DNA of 42,075 bases from Paenibacillus gorillae (GCF_000513275.1 NZ_CBVJ010000120.1:1-42075); one strand, 5' to 3'. Counted from the first letter of the stretch, positions 31,685 through 41,642 are shown. Translations and numbers: made by a program. Notes: generated by a model not told the origin, from the letters alone.

Positions 31685-32904
31685 GCCCGGCTGCCTCCTG
31701 TCCGTTCGATGCCGGCGATATAGAACGCCCGCTCTGTAAATGTATTTCCTTTATATGAAAAAGCGCCCTCTGACGCTTTGCCAGCTTCCGCTGCACTCAT
31801 CCGTTCTGTCACGACAGACTGTCCTTCACTGCGAAGACGCTGTGCTTCAGCAAGCGCCTCTGCACGTCCCTCTGTATCGTACCCGATCAGCACACGCGGC
31901 GCTGAAGCCGCTGTGTCGTCCTGATCGCCAAGCAGCTCCAGAATGCGCGTTGTCTTAAGCGCAAACCCCGTAGCCGGCGTCGGACGGCCGAACTGGCCCA
32001 GCAAATTGTCGTAACGGCCGCCGCTAACGACTGGGAAGCCCAGATCTGCCGCATAGCCTTCGAATGTCATGCCTGTGTAATAAGAGAAGTCGCCGATCAT
32101 CGTCAGATCGATCAATACATGCTCACATACGCCATAGGCCTTCAACACATCCCAAATCTCGCACAAATGGCGAATAGACGCTTGCGCCGTCTCGTCAATC
32201 GTAAGCTCCAGCGCCTGGTCGCAAATTTCCTGACCGCCGCGCAGACGCAGGATGCTTTCCAGCTCGCGCTGCACAGGCTCAGCCAACGACAGCTTGCGCA
32301 ATTGATCGCGGTAGCCGACATAATCACGGCCCAGCAGGCAAGCTTTCAATTGCTCTTGCGCATCGGTACGGCCAGACAATGTCTGCTCGAACAAGCCGTT
32401 CAGGAAGCCGACATGACCGATGGCGATTTTGAACCGCTCCACGCCCGCCGCCTTCAAAGAGGCAATAGCAAGTGCAACAACCTCGGCATCTGCCTCAGCT
32501 GAAGCATCGCCAACCAGTTCAACACCGGTCTGGAAGAACTCCGCTTCCCGGCCCGCTTCCTCTTCAATGGAACGGAAAATGTTCGCGTGATACGATAAAC
32601 GGAGCGGAAAAGGCTGCTCCTTCAACAAAGAGGAAACGACACGAGCGATTGGCGCCGTCATATCCGAGCGCAACACAAGTGTAGTTCCGCGGTTGTTAAG
32701 AAGCTTGAACAGCTTCTGATCCGACGTAGAGCTCGCTACGCCAACCGTGTCGTAGTATTCAATCGTTGGTGTAATAATTTGCTCGTAACCCCAACCCGAC
32801 ATGCAGGTCAATACGTCGCGCTCAATTTGGCGCAGCTTCGCCACGGCGCTTGGGAGGTAATCTTTAACGCCAATCGGCTTTTCAAATACCTTTGGTTTCG
32901 ACAT
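31681..32904 (-). CDS. hisZ: ATP phosphoribosyltransferase regulatory subunit
   Basis: A 407-aa histidyl-tRNA synthetase-like protein that activates short HisG and confers histidine feedback inhibition. Class II motifs are recognisable (motif 2 region [29 protein letters not shown]; motif 3-like [28 protein letters not shown]), but the anticodon-binding domain is reduced. GAGGGTGA precedes the ATG. First gene of the his operon, about 60 bp after a SigA promoter. Confidence 0.96.
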   Translation of the reverse strand: MSKPKVFEKPIGVKDYLPSAVAKLRQIERDVLTCMSGWGYEQIITPTIEYYDTVGVASSTSDQKLFKLLNNRGTTLVLRSDMTAPIARVVSSLLKEQPFPLRLSYHANIFRSIEEEAGREAEFFQTGVELVGDASAEADAEVVALAIASLKAAGVERFKIAIGHVGFLNGLFEQTLSGRTDAQEQLKACLLGRDYVGYRDQLRKLSLAEPVQRELESILRLRGGQEICDQALELTIDETAQASIRHLCEIWDVLKAYGVCEHVLIDLTMIGDFSYYTGMTFEGYAADLGFPVVSGGRYDNLLGQFGRPTPATGFALKTTRILELLGDQDDTAASAPRVLIGYDTEGRAEALAEAQRLRSEGQSVVTERMSAAEAGKASEGAFSYKGNTFTERAFYIAGIERTGGSRA

Positions 32905-32973
32905 TTTGAATTCACCCTCAAATGCTTTAGTATGTTAAAGTGTTAACTTGCTAATAAAATAAAGTATTTATCG

Positions 32974-33002
32974 ATATTAGCATGAAGCTTCCTATTCGTC
33001 AA
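32974..33002 (-). promoter_or_regulatory. SigA promoter of the his operon
   Basis: Minus strand TTGACG (32997-33002), 17 bp, TAATAT (32974-32979), leader of about 63 nt. The leader is AT-rich; no T-box or histidine leader peptide is visible. Confidence 0.75.
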
Positions 33003-33051
33003 GGTTATCTGCCTGTCAACTATCCGCTTCCCAATTCATCTATTCATCTTA

Positions 33052-33095
33052 ACAAACCTCACCCCCCGCAGAGTCAAACTCCACAGAGGGTGAGG
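33052..33095 (-). terminator. Terminator of the hprK-lgt-ppaX-yvoF operon
   Basis: Minus strand CCTCACCC and GGGTGAGG with a 23-base loop, then TTTGTT; 25 bp after the yvoF stop codon. Confidence 0.75.
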
Positions 33096-33118
33096 TCATC
33101 TATCTATTGAGGTTTGAA

Positions 33119-33634
33119 TCAGCCCTGAACGCCCGGCTCCCCGCTCCTGCCCGGCGAGCGTTTGATCTCGCGCATCGGATTGCCGCCAACGAACGCATGG
33201 GCCGGCACATCTTTGTGAACGACCGAGCCGGCCGCTACAACCGCATGATCGCCAATCGTAACGCCAGGCAGTATCGTCGTGTTAGCTCCAATCATTACAT
33301 TCGCTCCAATACGCACGCGGCCAAGACGGTACTCACGGATCAAATACTCATGCGTCAAAATCGTCGTATTATAGCCGATAATGCTATTGTCTCCGACCTC
33401 GATCCGCTCCGGGAAAAACACATCGACCATTACCATCAGCGCGAAGGCAGTATGCTTGCCGACCTTCATGCCAAGTATGCGGCGGTAGATCCAGTTCTTC
33501 ATAGGCAGAATCGGGCAATAGCGGGCAATCTGGATGAAAACAAAGTTGCGAACCGCCTTGACGCGGCTGACCGTCGAGTATACCTGCCATAACGCGTTTG
33601 GCCCTTCTACCGGATAAATCTCAACGTCCCGCAA
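33119..33634 (-). CDS. yvoF: Acyltransferase with left-handed beta-helix, YvoF-like
   Basis: A putative O-acetyl- or acyl-CoA transferase of 171 aa; substrate unknown. C-terminal hexapeptide repeats ([52 protein letters not shown]) and the end [12 protein letters not shown] are typical of the xenobiotic/maltose-type acetyltransferase superfamily. Start is TTG at 33634, four bases after GGGAG and inside the ppaX end (14-base overlap); the open frame to 33814 is antisense-like noise within ppaX. Position after ppaX and before hisZ equals B. subtilis yvoF. B. subtilis yvoD, between lgt and ppaX, is missing here. Confidence 0.88.
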   Translation of the reverse strand: MRDVEIYPVEGPNALWQVYSTVSRVKAVRNFVFIQIARYCPILPMKNWIYRRILGMKVGKHTAFALMVMVDVFFPERIEVGDNSIIGYNTTILTHEYLIREYRLGRVRIGANVMIGANTTILPGVTIGDHAVVAAGSVVHKDVPAHAFVGGNPMREIKRSPGRSGEPGVQG

Positions 33635-34298
33635 GCTTCTCCCGCTCCAATCCGGCAAAAGCGTAAAGTTCCCGCATGTCGTCGATGACATGCTTCGCTC
33701 CGCTCTCCCGCAGCTTTTCCGCTCCTTTAAGAGACCAGGCAACACCAACCGATACGACGCCTGCCGCATTAGCGGACTGCATATCGACTGGACTGTCACC
33801 AACCATAATGGCATCCGCAGGCTCTACGCCCAGCTTGTCCAGCGCCATTAACACGGGCTCAGGGTGCGGCTTCGCATTTTTCACATCATCAATCGTTACG
33901 ATTGCATCTGGGACAATATAGTCATACAGCCCGACGAACTTCAAGCTCTTCTCTGTGCTGAGCCTCATTTTCGTCGTTACAATGCCGATGCGAACCCCTT
34001 GCTTTTGCAAATGATCCATCACTTCGCCAACGTAAGCGAAAGGCTTGACCAGTTCGTTGTGCAGCCTGTAATTCACTTCGCGGTACGCCGCAATGAGATG
34101 ATCCACTTGCTCCAGTCCGGAGAAAATCTTCATCTGGTCCGATAGCGTCAAGCCCATGCTTGGAATAATATGCTCTCGTGAAAAACCTTCCGGGACGACG
34201 CCCTTCAATGCTTCCAGAAACGAGCGGATGATGAGCTCATTGGTGTCTACTATAGTCCCGTCCAGATCGAACAGCATCGTACGTACAGGTTTTATCAC
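33621..34298 (-). CDS. ppaX: Pyrophosphatase PpaX, HAD family
   Basis: Hydrolyses pyrophosphate released when HprK dephosphorylates Ser46-P HPr. A HAD hydrolase of about 225 aa: motif [14 protein letters not shown] with the two aspartates, a cap domain (about 20-90), motif II TTK, motif III lysine in [10 protein letters not shown], and motif IV GDSPVDM. Start: GTG at 34298, 11 bases after AGGAG, leaves eight residues before the HAD motif as in homologues; GTG at 34310 is too close to the same site. Directly in the hprK operon, as expected for its role. Confidence 0.93.
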   Translation of the reverse strand: MIKPVRTMLFDLDGTIVDTNELIIRSFLEALKGVVPEGFSREHIIPSMGLTLSDQMKIFSGLEQVDHLIAAYREVNYRLHNELVKPFAYVGEVMDHLQKQGVRIGIVTTKMRLSTEKSLKFVGLYDYIVPDAIVTIDDVKNAKPHPEPVLMALDKLGVEPADAIMVGDSPVDMQSANAAGVVSVGVAWSLKGAEKLRESGAKHVIDDMRELYAFAGLEREKLAGR

Positions 34299-34337
34299 GT
34301 GTGCTTTCACTCCTACTTGTCTGAAATACGATTTACG

Positions 34338-35324
34338 TTATCCTTCCGTCTTAGGCGCGATATCAAGCTCCGCTGCCGCTGCACTTTCGGATGCCGATGC
34401 TCCCGTCTCCTTCGTTGATACGATAGGGTCGGAATAACGTGCCGAAGCCGCTCCCGTTACTCTGCGAATGACGATGAACGCAATGGCCGCGATAATGAGA
34501 CCAATTGCGAGCAGCTGTGAAATCCGTACATTGCCGTAAGCTGGATCAAGATAACCCTGCTCGAACACCACTGTCATAGGCGTCCAAAGACCATTTACGA
34601 GAGAAGCCAGCCATGCCGGACCTTGAAAAGCCAAGCTGTCCGTACGCAATGCTTCAATGAAGAAGCGGCCGATAGAATACCAGATGAAATAGCTCGCTAC
34701 CAGCTCGCCTGCACGCAAAAACTTTTGACGGCGCAAGATAAACAGAATCGCAATGCCCACCAGACTCCAGACCGATTCATACAAAAATGCAGGGTGATGG
34801 TAAATACCTTCCCCATTAATATTCATTTGATTGACGATAAAATTCGGCAAATGCAGCGTATCTCGCAGGAAGCTCTCTTCCACCACGCCGCCATAGGCCT
34901 CTTGGTTCATGAAATTGCCCCAGCGGCCGATCATTTGACCAGCAAGCAGGGATGGCGCACAAATATCGACCAGACGCCAGAAGCTATAACCTTTATAACG
35001 GAAATAGAAATAACCGCAGATAAAAGCTCCGATCAGCGCGCCATATATCGCGATGCCGCCATTCCATATTTTGAAAACATCCATCAAATTGTTTTTGTAA
35101 TCATCCCATTTGAACGCTACATAATAGATGCGAGCGCCAATAACGGCGGAAGGTACGCCTAGCAGCAACAGATCCATAAAGAAATCAGGTTTGATACCGA
35201 AGCGCTTGCCCTCTTGGACAGCAAGCAGCAGTCCGACAAGAGCGGCTGTACCTAGAATAATGCCGTACCAGCGCACATCAATCGATCCTATTGAAAAAGC
35301 GATGGGATTAATCATCATACTCAT
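34338..35324 (-). CDS. lgt: Prolipoprotein diacylglyceryl transferase
   Basis: Transfers diacylglyceryl from phosphatidylglycerol to the lipobox cysteine of lipoproteins, in the membrane. The 328-aa protein has about seven hydrophobic helices and the Lgt signature GRWGNFMNQEAYGG, plus the HPAFLYES and GRFFIEALRTDS motifs. The last 40 residues are an Ala/Glu/Ser-rich tail beyond the final helix, a little longer than in B. subtilis. AGGAGC lies nine bases before the ATG. Between hprK (68 bp) and ppaX (39 bp). Confidence 0.97.
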   Translation of the reverse strand: MSMMINPIAFSIGSIDVRWYGIILGTAALVGLLLAVQEGKRFGIKPDFFMDLLLLGVPSAVIGARIYYVAFKWDDYKNNLMDVFKIWNGGIAIYGALIGAFICGYFYFRYKGYSFWRLVDICAPSLLAGQMIGRWGNFMNQEAYGGVVEESFLRDTLHLPNFIVNQMNINGEGIYHHPAFLYESVWSLVGIAILFILRRQKFLRAGELVASYFIWYSIGRFFIEALRTDSLAFQGPAWLASLVNGLWTPMTVVFEQGYLDPAYGNVRISQLLAIGLIIAAIAFIVIRRVTGAASARYSDPIVSTKETGASASESAAAAELDIAPKTEG

Positions 35325-35392
35325 GAGTTATAAGCTCCTTTTCTAATCGCTTGGAATGGGTTCCTCTAGCCAAGCTTCACAGGCACGATTGA

Positions 35393-36331
35393 TCAATCGT
35401 AGTCGTCCGCGTCTTCAGCAATCGTCTCCGTCAGCTTGTTCGTAAATTGTAAGGCGGCGTTATAGCCCATCCGTTTCAAGCGGAAGTTCATCGCGGCCAC
35501 CTCAATAATGACAGCCAAGTTGCGTCCCGGTCTAACGGGTACTGTGACAAGCGTTACATCCGTGTCGATAATGCGTGTCTTCTCTTCATCAAGCCCCAGG
35601 CGGTCATATTGCTTGTCCTGCTGCCAGTTCTCCAGCTTAATGACGAGCGAGATCCGTTTTGTATTGCGTACGGCCCCTGCACCGAATAACGTCATTACAT
35701 TAATAATGCCAAGGCCGCGGATTTCCAGCAAATGCCGAATGAGCTCTGGAGCGCTGCCGTGCAGCTGATTATCCGACGTCTGGCGAATTTCGACCGCATC
35801 GTCGGCTACGAGCCGATGACCGCGCTTTACAAGCTCCAGCGCCGTCTCGCTTTTACCGATACCGCTTCCTCCGGTAATCAGCATCCCCACGCCATATACG
35901 TCTACGAGTACGCCGTGAATAGTCGCTGTAGGCGCAAGCTTTTTCTCCAAAAAATCGGTAATCCGGCTGAACAGAATCGTTGTCGCTGTATTGCTGCGAA
36001 GCACAGGAATTTGTGCAGAGTTGGAATGCTCGATCAGCTCAGCAGGCGCTTCCATTCCCCTTGTTATAATGATACAAGGCGTGTCGTCATGGCAGAGCTG
36101 CGCCAGCCGATACTTGCGCTCCTCCGTCGACAGCGTGCTCAGAAACGTTAACTCCGTTTTTCCGAGGAGCTGAACGCGTTCACTGGGATGATAGTCGAAG
36201 TACCCGGCCATCTCAAGACCCGGGCGATATAGATCGTCTACCGTAATCGAACGCTTCAAGCCGTCTTCTCCGGATATGATTTCTAGCGAGAAATGCTGAA
36301 CCAGCTGTGATACCTTTACTTTCTTAGCCAT
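35393..36331 (-). CDS. hprK: HPr kinase/phosphorylase
   Basis: Phosphorylates and dephosphorylates Ser46 of HPr and Crh, the master sensor of carbon catabolite repression. Of 312 aa; His140 region [13 protein letters not shown], Walker A GGSGIGKS at 154-161, DD at 177-178 ([10 protein letters not shown]), and the HprK signature [20 protein letters not shown] are all intact. AGGAGG precedes the ATG. The window also encodes a target (Crh-like, 17175-17444) and the downstream pyrophosphatase PpaX. Confidence 0.98.
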   Translation of the reverse strand: MAKKVKVSQLVQHFSLEIISGEDGLKRSITVDDLYRPGLEMAGYFDYHPSERVQLLGKTELTFLSTLSTEERKYRLAQLCHDDTPCIIITRGMEAPAELIEHSNSAQIPVLRSNTATTILFSRITDFLEKKLAPTATIHGVLVDVYGVGMLITGGSGIGKSETALELVKRGHRLVADDAVEIRQTSDNQLHGSAPELIRHLLEIRGLGIINVMTLFGAGAVRNTKRISLVIKLENWQQDKQYDRLGLDEEKTRIIDTDVTLVTVPVRPGRNLAVIIEVAAMNFRLKRMGYNAALQFTNKLTETIAEDADDYD

Positions 36332-36401
36332 CGTACGGCCTCCTCATCTAACCGCTATATGTCCGTATGTAAGTGGATTTCCAATGACTTCATCGTAAAG
36401 G

Positions 36402-36442
36402 AAAAAAGCGCCGAACGCAACGTTTGACCGCTGCCCGGCGCC
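36402..36442 (-). terminator. Terminator of the sigma/anti-sigma operon
   Basis: Minus strand GGCGCCG ... CGGCGCT stem with a longer loop and six T, directly after the anti-sigma stop codon. Confidence 0.75.
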
Positions 36443-36450
36443 AAAAGCAT

Positions 36451-37806
36451 TTATTTTAGTTCAATGTGAATCGGCTCCAGCACATACCCCGGATATTGAT
36501 ACACGTCAAAAGTAAGCGGCTGTTCGTAGTCAGCAACCGGTATCTCATAGTAAATCTCTGCGTCTGCCCCCGTTTCGGTGGTATGCCATGAAGACTGGGT
36601 TCCTGCTTTGTCGAGCAGCTTATAAGTCTTGCCCGAAGCATCCCGGAACGTTGCCCCATAATCAAAAAACCAAAATCCATAGCGGGATTCCGTCTCATCG
36701 AGATCAGAAAACGAGACCGTAAGGCTCCCTCCCGCCGCGCTCTTTAATTGAAACCGGCTTTCCGGCGTTTCAAGCGTCTCTCCTGTCTCTGTATTAATGA
36801 CAAACTTCTTATTTCGCTCCGACAGCAGAAGACCATCGGCGACGAAATACAGCTTTTTCGGCTTTTCGAAATAGTTGCTTTGAAAATGAATCGTCATCCC
36901 ATCATCCAGCATGCCGAAGCCGCCTTTTGAATCCCAGCGTCTGCCTTTCTCGTCGACAAGAGCCAGCTTAATAAAGCCATTCGACTTCTTCACATTGGAG
37001 GGATCGGTTTGCACATCAATATTGATCTGCAAGGGCGTAATAACCGCTTTTTTCAAAGTAAACCGCTGCCCGCCCACCTCTAAGTCCTTATTGAGTGGGA
37101 TAGTCTCCTTAAGATGCTCAAACCGGCTATGATCGACAGGAATGTCTACAGTCAGCCACTGTCCCTCCAGATTCACTTCCAAATGTATCGTTTGCGGTAT
37201 AGGGTAACCGTCAGCCATCACGATGTCGAACGTGTCGTACATTGTCCCTTCCACTTCGTTTTCGGCAAAATGACTCCAGCCGATAGAGGCGACAATATTT
37301 TTGCCATCTCCATCTTGAATGACATATTCCTTGATCTCCGTGTTTTTTGTCACACCCGGTCCTGTACCGGAATAAAGAATAACGATACGCTGATCATCAG
37401 CCATAATGCCGCTTACCGTTAAGGTATAACCGTTCTTGCTGTCCGACTTATTCACGGGTTGAATGAATTCATTATTTATTGCGACCTTGAGCGTTGTATC
37501 ACTTTCGATAAGCTTCACAAATCCGCTGAAGCCCGGAATGTCGCGAAGCATCGCAGCGAAAGCGGGGGAGACTTTAATAAACGCAGTCAGCAGCATGAAG
37601 ACGCATACGGCCGATAAGAGCATTTGCAATCCGAGCCTCCGCCGCTTAATTGCTACCGAACGTTTGCCGCCAAGCTTCATGCCAGTTTTTATCGCCATAT
37701 CCAGCTCTTCATCACTCGGTTCATTGTTCTCCTGCTCCAGCTGCTGGCGGTCATTCTGCAACGCCTGAAGCATCTCTTTCCAGTCCCTTTCTGTCTCCCT
37801 GTTCAT
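36451..37806 (-). CDS. DUF4179-type membrane anti-sigma factor
   Basis: Probable membrane-bound regulator of the adjacent ECF sigma factor. Of 451 aa: an acidic N-terminal cytoplasmic part (1-50), a single transmembrane helix (58-78, GLQMLLSAVCVFMLLTAFIKV), a short AFAAMLRDIPGFSGFVKLI segment typical of DUF4179 proteins, and a large extracellular beta-rich domain. No zinc-binding HxxxCxxC motif is visible in the N terminus. The ATG at 37806 has GGGGGAG upstream and overlaps the sigma gene by 56 bp, a coupling seen in sigma/anti-sigma pairs. Signal sensed is unknown. Confidence 0.85.
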   Translation of the reverse strand: MNRETERDWKEMLQALQNDRQQLEQENNEPSDEELDMAIKTGMKLGGKRSVAIKRRRLGLQMLLSAVCVFMLLTAFIKVSPAFAAMLRDIPGFSGFVKLIESDTTLKVAINNEFIQPVNKSDSKNGYTLTVSGIMADDQRIVILYSGTGPGVTKNTEIKEYVIQDGDGKNIVASIGWSHFAENEVEGTMYDTFDIVMADGYPIPQTIHLEVNLEGQWLTVDIPVDHSRFEHLKETIPLNKDLEVGGQRFTLKKAVITPLQINIDVQTDPSNVKKSNGFIKLALVDEKGRRWDSKGGFGMLDDGMTIHFQSNYFEKPKKLYFVADGLLLSERNKKFVINTETGETLETPESRFQLKSAAGGSLTVSFSDLDETESRYGFWFFDYGATFRDASGKTYKLLDKAGTQSSWHTTETGADAEIYYEIPVADYEQPLTFDVYQYPGYVLEPIHIELK

Positions 37807-38347
37807 GGTTCTCCCCCTTCCCAATCGCTGTTAAATCGTTTTTCAATAGCTTCAGGCCCTTATGCAGCCAGGTACGTACCGTTCCGTCCGGCTTTTCCAG
37901 CAGCTCGGCGATTTCCGTAATCGTCAAATCCCGATAATACTTCAAAACAATGACCATCCGATATTTCGACGGCAGCGCCTTAATTTGTGCTTCCATGTCG
38001 ATTCGCTCCGCTACATCCGGCAAATTATTTTTCGTACGGTCTTCAGACCAGCCCTGATTATCCGAATCGATAGAAAGCACTTCCCTGCGCTTCTTTTTCC
38101 GCTCATCCATGCAGACGCGTATAAGAATCCGAATCATCCAGGTCGTGAACAGCTTCGGATCACGCAGCGACCGTCTCTTTGCCCACACTCTGCATACGGT
38201 CTCCTGTACAGCCTCCATGGCATCCGTCTCGTTCCTCATATAAGAATAGGCAATGCCGTAAAGCTGGCGTTTATCGATTTCGATTCGTCGAAATAATGCA
38301 TCTTCATCGCCTTTTACCGCCGCGGCCGCCCACTCGTCCTTATCCAT
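37751..38347 (-). CDS. ECF RNA polymerase sigma factor
   Basis: A 198-aa sigma-70 of the extracytoplasmic type. Region 2 (about 20-85: YGIAYSYMRNETDAMEAVQETVCRVWAKRRSL...FTTWMIRILIRVC) contacts the -10; region 4 (about 118-172: LPSKYRMVIVLKYYRDLTITEIAELLEKPDGTVRTWLHKGLKLLK) contacts the -35. The C-terminal 20 residues are the part overlapped by the anti-sigma gene. GGAGGGGGAAGG precedes the ATG. An ECF-type promoter just upstream suggests autoregulation. It resembles the SigV/SigW/SigM group; the exact orthologue cannot be decided. Confidence 0.93.
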   Translation of the reverse strand: MDKDEWAAAAVKGDEDALFRRIEIDKRQLYGIAYSYMRNETDAMEAVQETVCRVWAKRRSLRDPKLFTTWMIRILIRVCMDERKKKRREVLSIDSDNQGWSEDRTKNNLPDVAERIDMEAQIKALPSKYRMVIVLKYYRDLTITEIAELLEKPDGTVRTWLHKGLKLLKNDLTAIGKGENHEQGDRKGLERDASGVAE

Positions 38348-38381
38348 GCCCTTCCCCCTCCGCGCAACCTCTTGCTGACCA

Positions 38382-38411
38382 TTAGACGCGCATATGGCTC
38401 AAACGGTTTTC
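38382..38411 (-). promoter_or_regulatory. ECF-type promoter ahead of the sigma gene
   Basis: Minus strand GAAAAC (38406-38411), 17 bp, CGTCTAA (38382-38388), close to the TGAAAC-N16/17-CGTC consensus of Bacillus ECF sigma factors. It fits autoregulation. Confidence 0.65.
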
Positions 38412-38428
38412 CTTTTTCCGGATAAATG

Positions 38429-38461
38429 CAAAAAAGGCTGCCCCCATCGGGAGACAGCCTT
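38429..38461 (-). terminator. Terminator of the msmX-type gene
   Basis: Minus strand AAGGCTG ... CAGCCTT hairpin and six T, immediately after the stop codon of the ABC ATPase gene. Confidence 0.88.
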
Positions 38462-38476
38462 GGAATAACGAATAGA

Positions 38477-39598
38477 TTAGTTTTCGAAAATGTTCAGTTC
38501 GGACTCTTTGTCGAACAGGTGTACTTTGTTCATGTCCAGAGCCAGTTTAACGCTGGAACCGTCACGCAGTGCGGAACGTCCGTCTACACGTGCGATAACT
38601 GTTTCTGTGCCGATACCGTTCAGGTACAGGTACATTTCGTGACCCAGGTTTTCTGCAACCTCGATGTTCGCGTTAACGATTGTGTTCGGGGATGCTTCCA
38701 GGAATACAGGCTCTTCGTGAAGATCCTCTGGACGAATGCCCAGAATTACTTCTTTGCCTACATAACCTTTCGAACGAAGAACAGCTGCTTTACCTTCTGG
38801 AATCGCAACGTCTACGCCAGTCGCTTTGAATTTCAAGCCTCCGCCTTGCTCGGAAACCGTGCCGCTGATGAAGTTCATCGAAGGCGCGCCGATAAAGCCA
38901 GCTACGAAAATGTTTACCGGATGGTTGTAAAGCTCTTCCGGCGAAGCAGTTTGTTGAATAAAGCCGTCTTTCATAACAACGATACGGTCGCCCATCGTCA
39001 TTGCTTCGATCTGGTCATGCGTTACGTAGATTGTCGTAGTTTCCAGACGTTTTGTCAGTTTGGAAATTTCCGCACGCATTTGACCACGAAGTTTAGCATC
39101 CAAGTTGGAGAGCGGCTCATCCATCAAGAATACTTGCGGCTCACGCACGATTGCGCGTCCCAAAGCGACACGCTGGCGTTGGCCGCCGGAGAGTGCTTTT
39201 GGTTTACGGTCGAGCAAATGCTCAATATCAAGAATTTTAGCGGCTTCACGAACGCGTTTGTCGATATCCGCTTTTTTGAATTTACGAAGTTTAAGGCCGA
39301 AAGCCATGTTTTGGTATACATTCATGTGCGGGTACAACGCGTAGGATTGGAATACCATCGCGATGTCGCGGTCTTTAGGAGCTACGTCATTTACAAGACG
39401 GTCGCCGATGAACAATTTACCTTCGGAAATCTCTTCAAGTCCTGCGATCATACGCAGTGTTGTCGATTTACCGCAACCGGATGGACCAACCAATACGAGA
39501 AACTCTTTGTCTTTGATATCAAGGTTAACGTCAGTTACCGATGCTTTGTCGGAACCCGGGTATTTTTTGTAAATGCCTTCTAAGCGTACGCCTGCCAT
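38477..39598 (-). CDS. msmX: Sugar ABC transporter ATPase, MsmX/UgpC family
   Basis: A 373-aa ATPase that energises several carbohydrate importers lacking their own ATPase; no permease or binding protein lies beside it, which fits a shared MsmX-type subunit. Walker [10 protein letters not shown] at 38-46, Q-loop [15 protein letters not shown], signature [14 protein letters not shown] at 137-150, Walker [18 protein letters not shown]-loop [10 protein letters not shown], then a C-terminal TOBE/OB regulatory domain (about 240-373). The ATG at 39598 follows AGGGGG by nine to ten bases; the frame extension to 39682 covers the promoter. Specific symbol by family; could also be annotated ugpC. Confidence 0.9.
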   Translation of the reverse strand: MAGVRLEGIYKKYPGSDKASVTDVNLDIKDKEFLVLVGPSGCGKSTTLRMIAGLEEISEGKLFIGDRLVNDVAPKDRDIAMVFQSYALYPHMNVYQNMAFGLKLRKFKKADIDKRVREAAKILDIEHLLDRKPKALSGGQRQRVALGRAIVREPQVFLMDEPLSNLDAKLRGQMRAEISKLTKRLETTTIYVTHDQIEAMTMGDRIVVMKDGFIQQTASPEELYNHPVNIFVAGFIGAPSMNFISGTVSEQGGGLKFKATGVDVAIPEGKAAVLRSKGYVGKEVILGIRPEDLHEEPVFLEASPNTIVNANIEVAENLGHEMYLYLNGIGTETVIARVDGRSALRDGSSVKLALDMNKVHLFDKESELNIFEN

Positions 39599-39653
39599 GT
39601 GATTTTTCCCCCTAAAAGAAATTTCGTTATGCTTATATCTTATCCCACAGCCC

Positions 39654-39682
39654 AGTATGCTGACTATGCACAAACTGTACAA
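39654..39682 (-). promoter_or_regulatory. Possible SigA promoter of the msmX-type gene
   Basis: Minus strand TTGTAC (39677-39682), 17 bp, CATACT (39654-39659), just after the pucR-type stop codon. Confidence 0.4.
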
Positions 39683-39687
39683 AAAAA

Positions 39688-40842
39688 CTAATTTCTTTTC
39701 GTAACTTTGTACAATAGTAAAATGATTTTAACCAATACGGCATCTCTAAACTGCCTGACATCAAGGCCTGTCTCCTGCTTCAGCTTATCCAGCCGGTAAA
39801 GCAGCGTATTGCGGTGAATGTACAGTTTCTTGGCCGTCTCGCTGACATTGCAATCAAGCGCGAAGAAAGCTTCCAGTGTCGCGAGCATCTCCGCTTCGAC
39901 GAACAGCTCGCTTCTTTTGAGCGAATGCTCCAAATAACGAGAGCGCTGAACCTCCGGAATCGCGTTGAGCAATCTCTCCAACTGAAGCATCCACGGCAGG
40001 TGAATGTTGGTTCCGACATGGAATTTGCGTCCGAGATTTATGGTTTCACGAAGAAGTGCCGTCGTTTCAACGATACCCTTAGCCGGACTTGTGGGGTGTG
40101 CGACAGCCAGATGGCACTCGCCGATCCATTCGCTGGCGAGCATTTCATGGAGACCATGGCAGATGGACGCCAGACTATCCTCTACCGTCTCCTCATCCTC
40201 ATCGTCAGCAAGCTCAGAATCCGCATCCCTGAGAAGGGAAGCCGGGCCCCAGATAAGCCATTCTTGATTTTTAAGCGGAATCAATAAAATATCGTCAGCC
40301 AGGAAAGAGCGAAGCAGCTTCTCCAGCTCTGAATAGGCAGCTTGCTTCGTCGTATTGGGCTGCTCTGTAATAAGAAGAAAAGGGATCATTTCGGCAAAAA
40401 GCTTGCCGCCAGCCGTAAGGCTGTCAGGTATAGAATAAGATGGCTCTTCCGATTCCAGCTGCTGCTGAATCCATTCACTTAATTTAAGTGCAAAGTTCTC
40501 GCTCTCCGATAAGGAAGCTGCTGACGTTTTGACCGTTTGATTACGCAGACTCTGTGTGCGAAGTGTCCAGCTAATGAGCTCCAGCTCTCTTTGCTGAAGA
40601 CCGGGACTTTCAATCTCTATAGCTTCAATCGTTTTGTTGGCATTGCTTACAACGATCCATACCGTGCCATCCTGTTCAACACGGCTGCCTTCTGCCGCTA
40701 ATCTGCTGTTATTGTCATCGCTATAAAATACGCGGTCAGACTTCTGCGTCAACTCTTCCCAATCAGATTGTTGCAAAGTTACCAAACGAACCGGACAGTT
40801 CAAAATGTGCTCCAGCGGGTTTAACCATTCTGTCGTGCTCAT
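39688..40842 (-). CDS. PucR/CdaR-family transcriptional regulator
   Basis: A 384-aa regulator with a C-terminal helix-turn-helix of the PucR type (about 322-372: [38 protein letters not shown]) and a GGDEF-like/unknown middle domain (about 130-300). The N-terminal 110 residues show no recognised sensor. The family controls sugar-acid, purine or other catabolic genes; the target here is unknown. The gene lies 89 bp ahead of the msmX-type ATPase on the same strand and is divergent from ssuE. GGAGAT precedes the ATG. No effector can be inferred. Confidence 0.85.
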   Translation of the reverse strand: MSTTEWLNPLEHILNCPVRLVTLQQSDWEELTQKSDRVFYSDDNNSRLAAEGSRVEQDGTVWIVVSNANKTIEAIEIESPGLQQRELELISWTLRTQSLRNQTVKTSAASLSESENFALKLSEWIQQQLESEEPSYSIPDSLTAGGKLFAEMIPFLLITEQPNTTKQAAYSELEKLLRSFLADDILLIPLKNQEWLIWGPASLLRDADSELADDEDEETVEDSLASICHGLHEMLASEWIGECHLAVAHPTSPAKGIVETTALLRETINLGRKFHVGTNIHLPWMLQLERLLNAIPEVQRSRYLEHSLKRSELFVEAEMLATLEAFFALDCNVSETAKKLYIHRNTLLYRLDKLKQETGLDVRQFRDAVLVKIILLLYKVTKRN

Positions 40843-40890
40843 TTTTGTCTATCTCCTATCTCCAGCCATGAATGATGCCTTTTTTCCGTC

Positions 40891-40899
40891 ATTGTAACA
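40891..40899 (-). promoter_or_regulatory. Extended -10 promoter of the PucR-type gene
   Basis: Minus strand TGTTACAAT with a weak -35-like TGAAAT 17 bp upstream (about 40914-40919). Confidence 0.45.
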
Positions 40900-40999
40900 T
40901 ATACCGGCTGGCAATTTCAGCTATTCCGATAATCATGTGGTTCACATTATTCCCTGACAGCGTTAAAATGATAAGGAAATGAAACGCTCTGCAAATCCG

Positions 41000-41028
41000 T
41001 TGACGCTCGTGTTAAAAGATGGTAGAGT
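41000..41028 (+). promoter_or_regulatory. SigA promoter of ssuE
   Basis: TTGACG (41000-41005), 17 bp, TAGAGT (41023-41028), about 50 bp ahead of the start codon. Confidence 0.7.
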
Positions 41029-41080
41029 TAATTCAAAGTTAATACATCGGAATTATATTCATTATAAGGAGTGAATCCAT

Positions 41081-41629
41081 ATGTCTAAAGTCGTTATCTT
41101 ATCTGGAAGTCCAAACCCAGGCTCACGCCTGTCCGGTATTACACAATATGTAGAAAGCCAATTGTCCGAGCAGGGCATTTCATTTGAACATGTGGTCGTG
41201 GCCTCGCTTCCTGCAGAGGATCTCATCCATGCCAAATTCGACAGCAAGCCAATTATTGAAGCAGCTGCCAAGGTTGAAGCGGCGGAGGCTGTCATTATTG
41301 CAAGCCCTGTCTACAAAGCCTCCTTTACCGGCGTACTCAAAACCTTCCTGGATCTGCTTCCGCAAAAGGGACTAAGCGGTAAATTCGTTACTCCGCTTTT
41401 CCTGGGCGGTACGATCGCTCATCTGCTCTCGATCGATTACTCGCTTAAGCCCGTCCTTTCTTCGCTTAATGCGAAGCATTTCGGAAGCGGCGTTTATGCG
41501 ATCGACTCCCAAATTGCCCGTCTGGATTCCGGAGTAGGCGAATCGCAATTTCAGCTGAATGACGAGCTGAAGGAACGGCTTGATGCCACCATTACTGAGC
41601 TGGTTGATGAATTGAAACGCAGAGCATAA
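41081..41629 (+). CDS. ssuE: NADPH-dependent FMN reductase, SsuE family
   Basis: Supplies reduced FMN to a partner monooxygenase, in SsuE's case for alkanesulfonate desulfonation. A 182-aa flavodoxin-like fold with FMN-binding SGSPNPGSRLSG at 8-19 and SPVYKASFTGVLKTFLDLLP. The extra tyrosine of the SsuE pi-helix is present as Tyr120 in SIDYSLKPVLSSL, separating it from general FMN reductases. AAGGAGTGAATCC precedes the ATG. No ssuABCD genes are in the window, so the physiological partner is unknown. It stands alone, with promoter and terminator. Confidence 0.88.
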   Translation: MSKVVILSGSPNPGSRLSGITQYVESQLSEQGISFEHVVVASLPAEDLIHAKFDSKPIIEAAAKVEAAEAVIIASPVYKASFTGVLKTFLDLLPQKGLSGKFVTPLFLGGTIAHLLSIDYSLKPVLSSLNAKHFGSGVYAIDSQIARLDSGVGESQFQLNDELKERLDATITELVDELKRRA

Positions 41630-41642
41630 TGTGAATAAAAAG

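Noticed and set aside
32905..32973. T-box or histidine leader peptide ahead of hisZ
   Set aside because: The leader is only about 63 nt, has no T-box core sequence, no run of His codons and no terminator.
40978..40995. Possible cre site (TGAAACGCTCTGCA) between pucR-type gene and ssuE
   Set aside because: The central CG is offset by one base from the cre consensus in both orientations, so a CcpA site cannot be supported.
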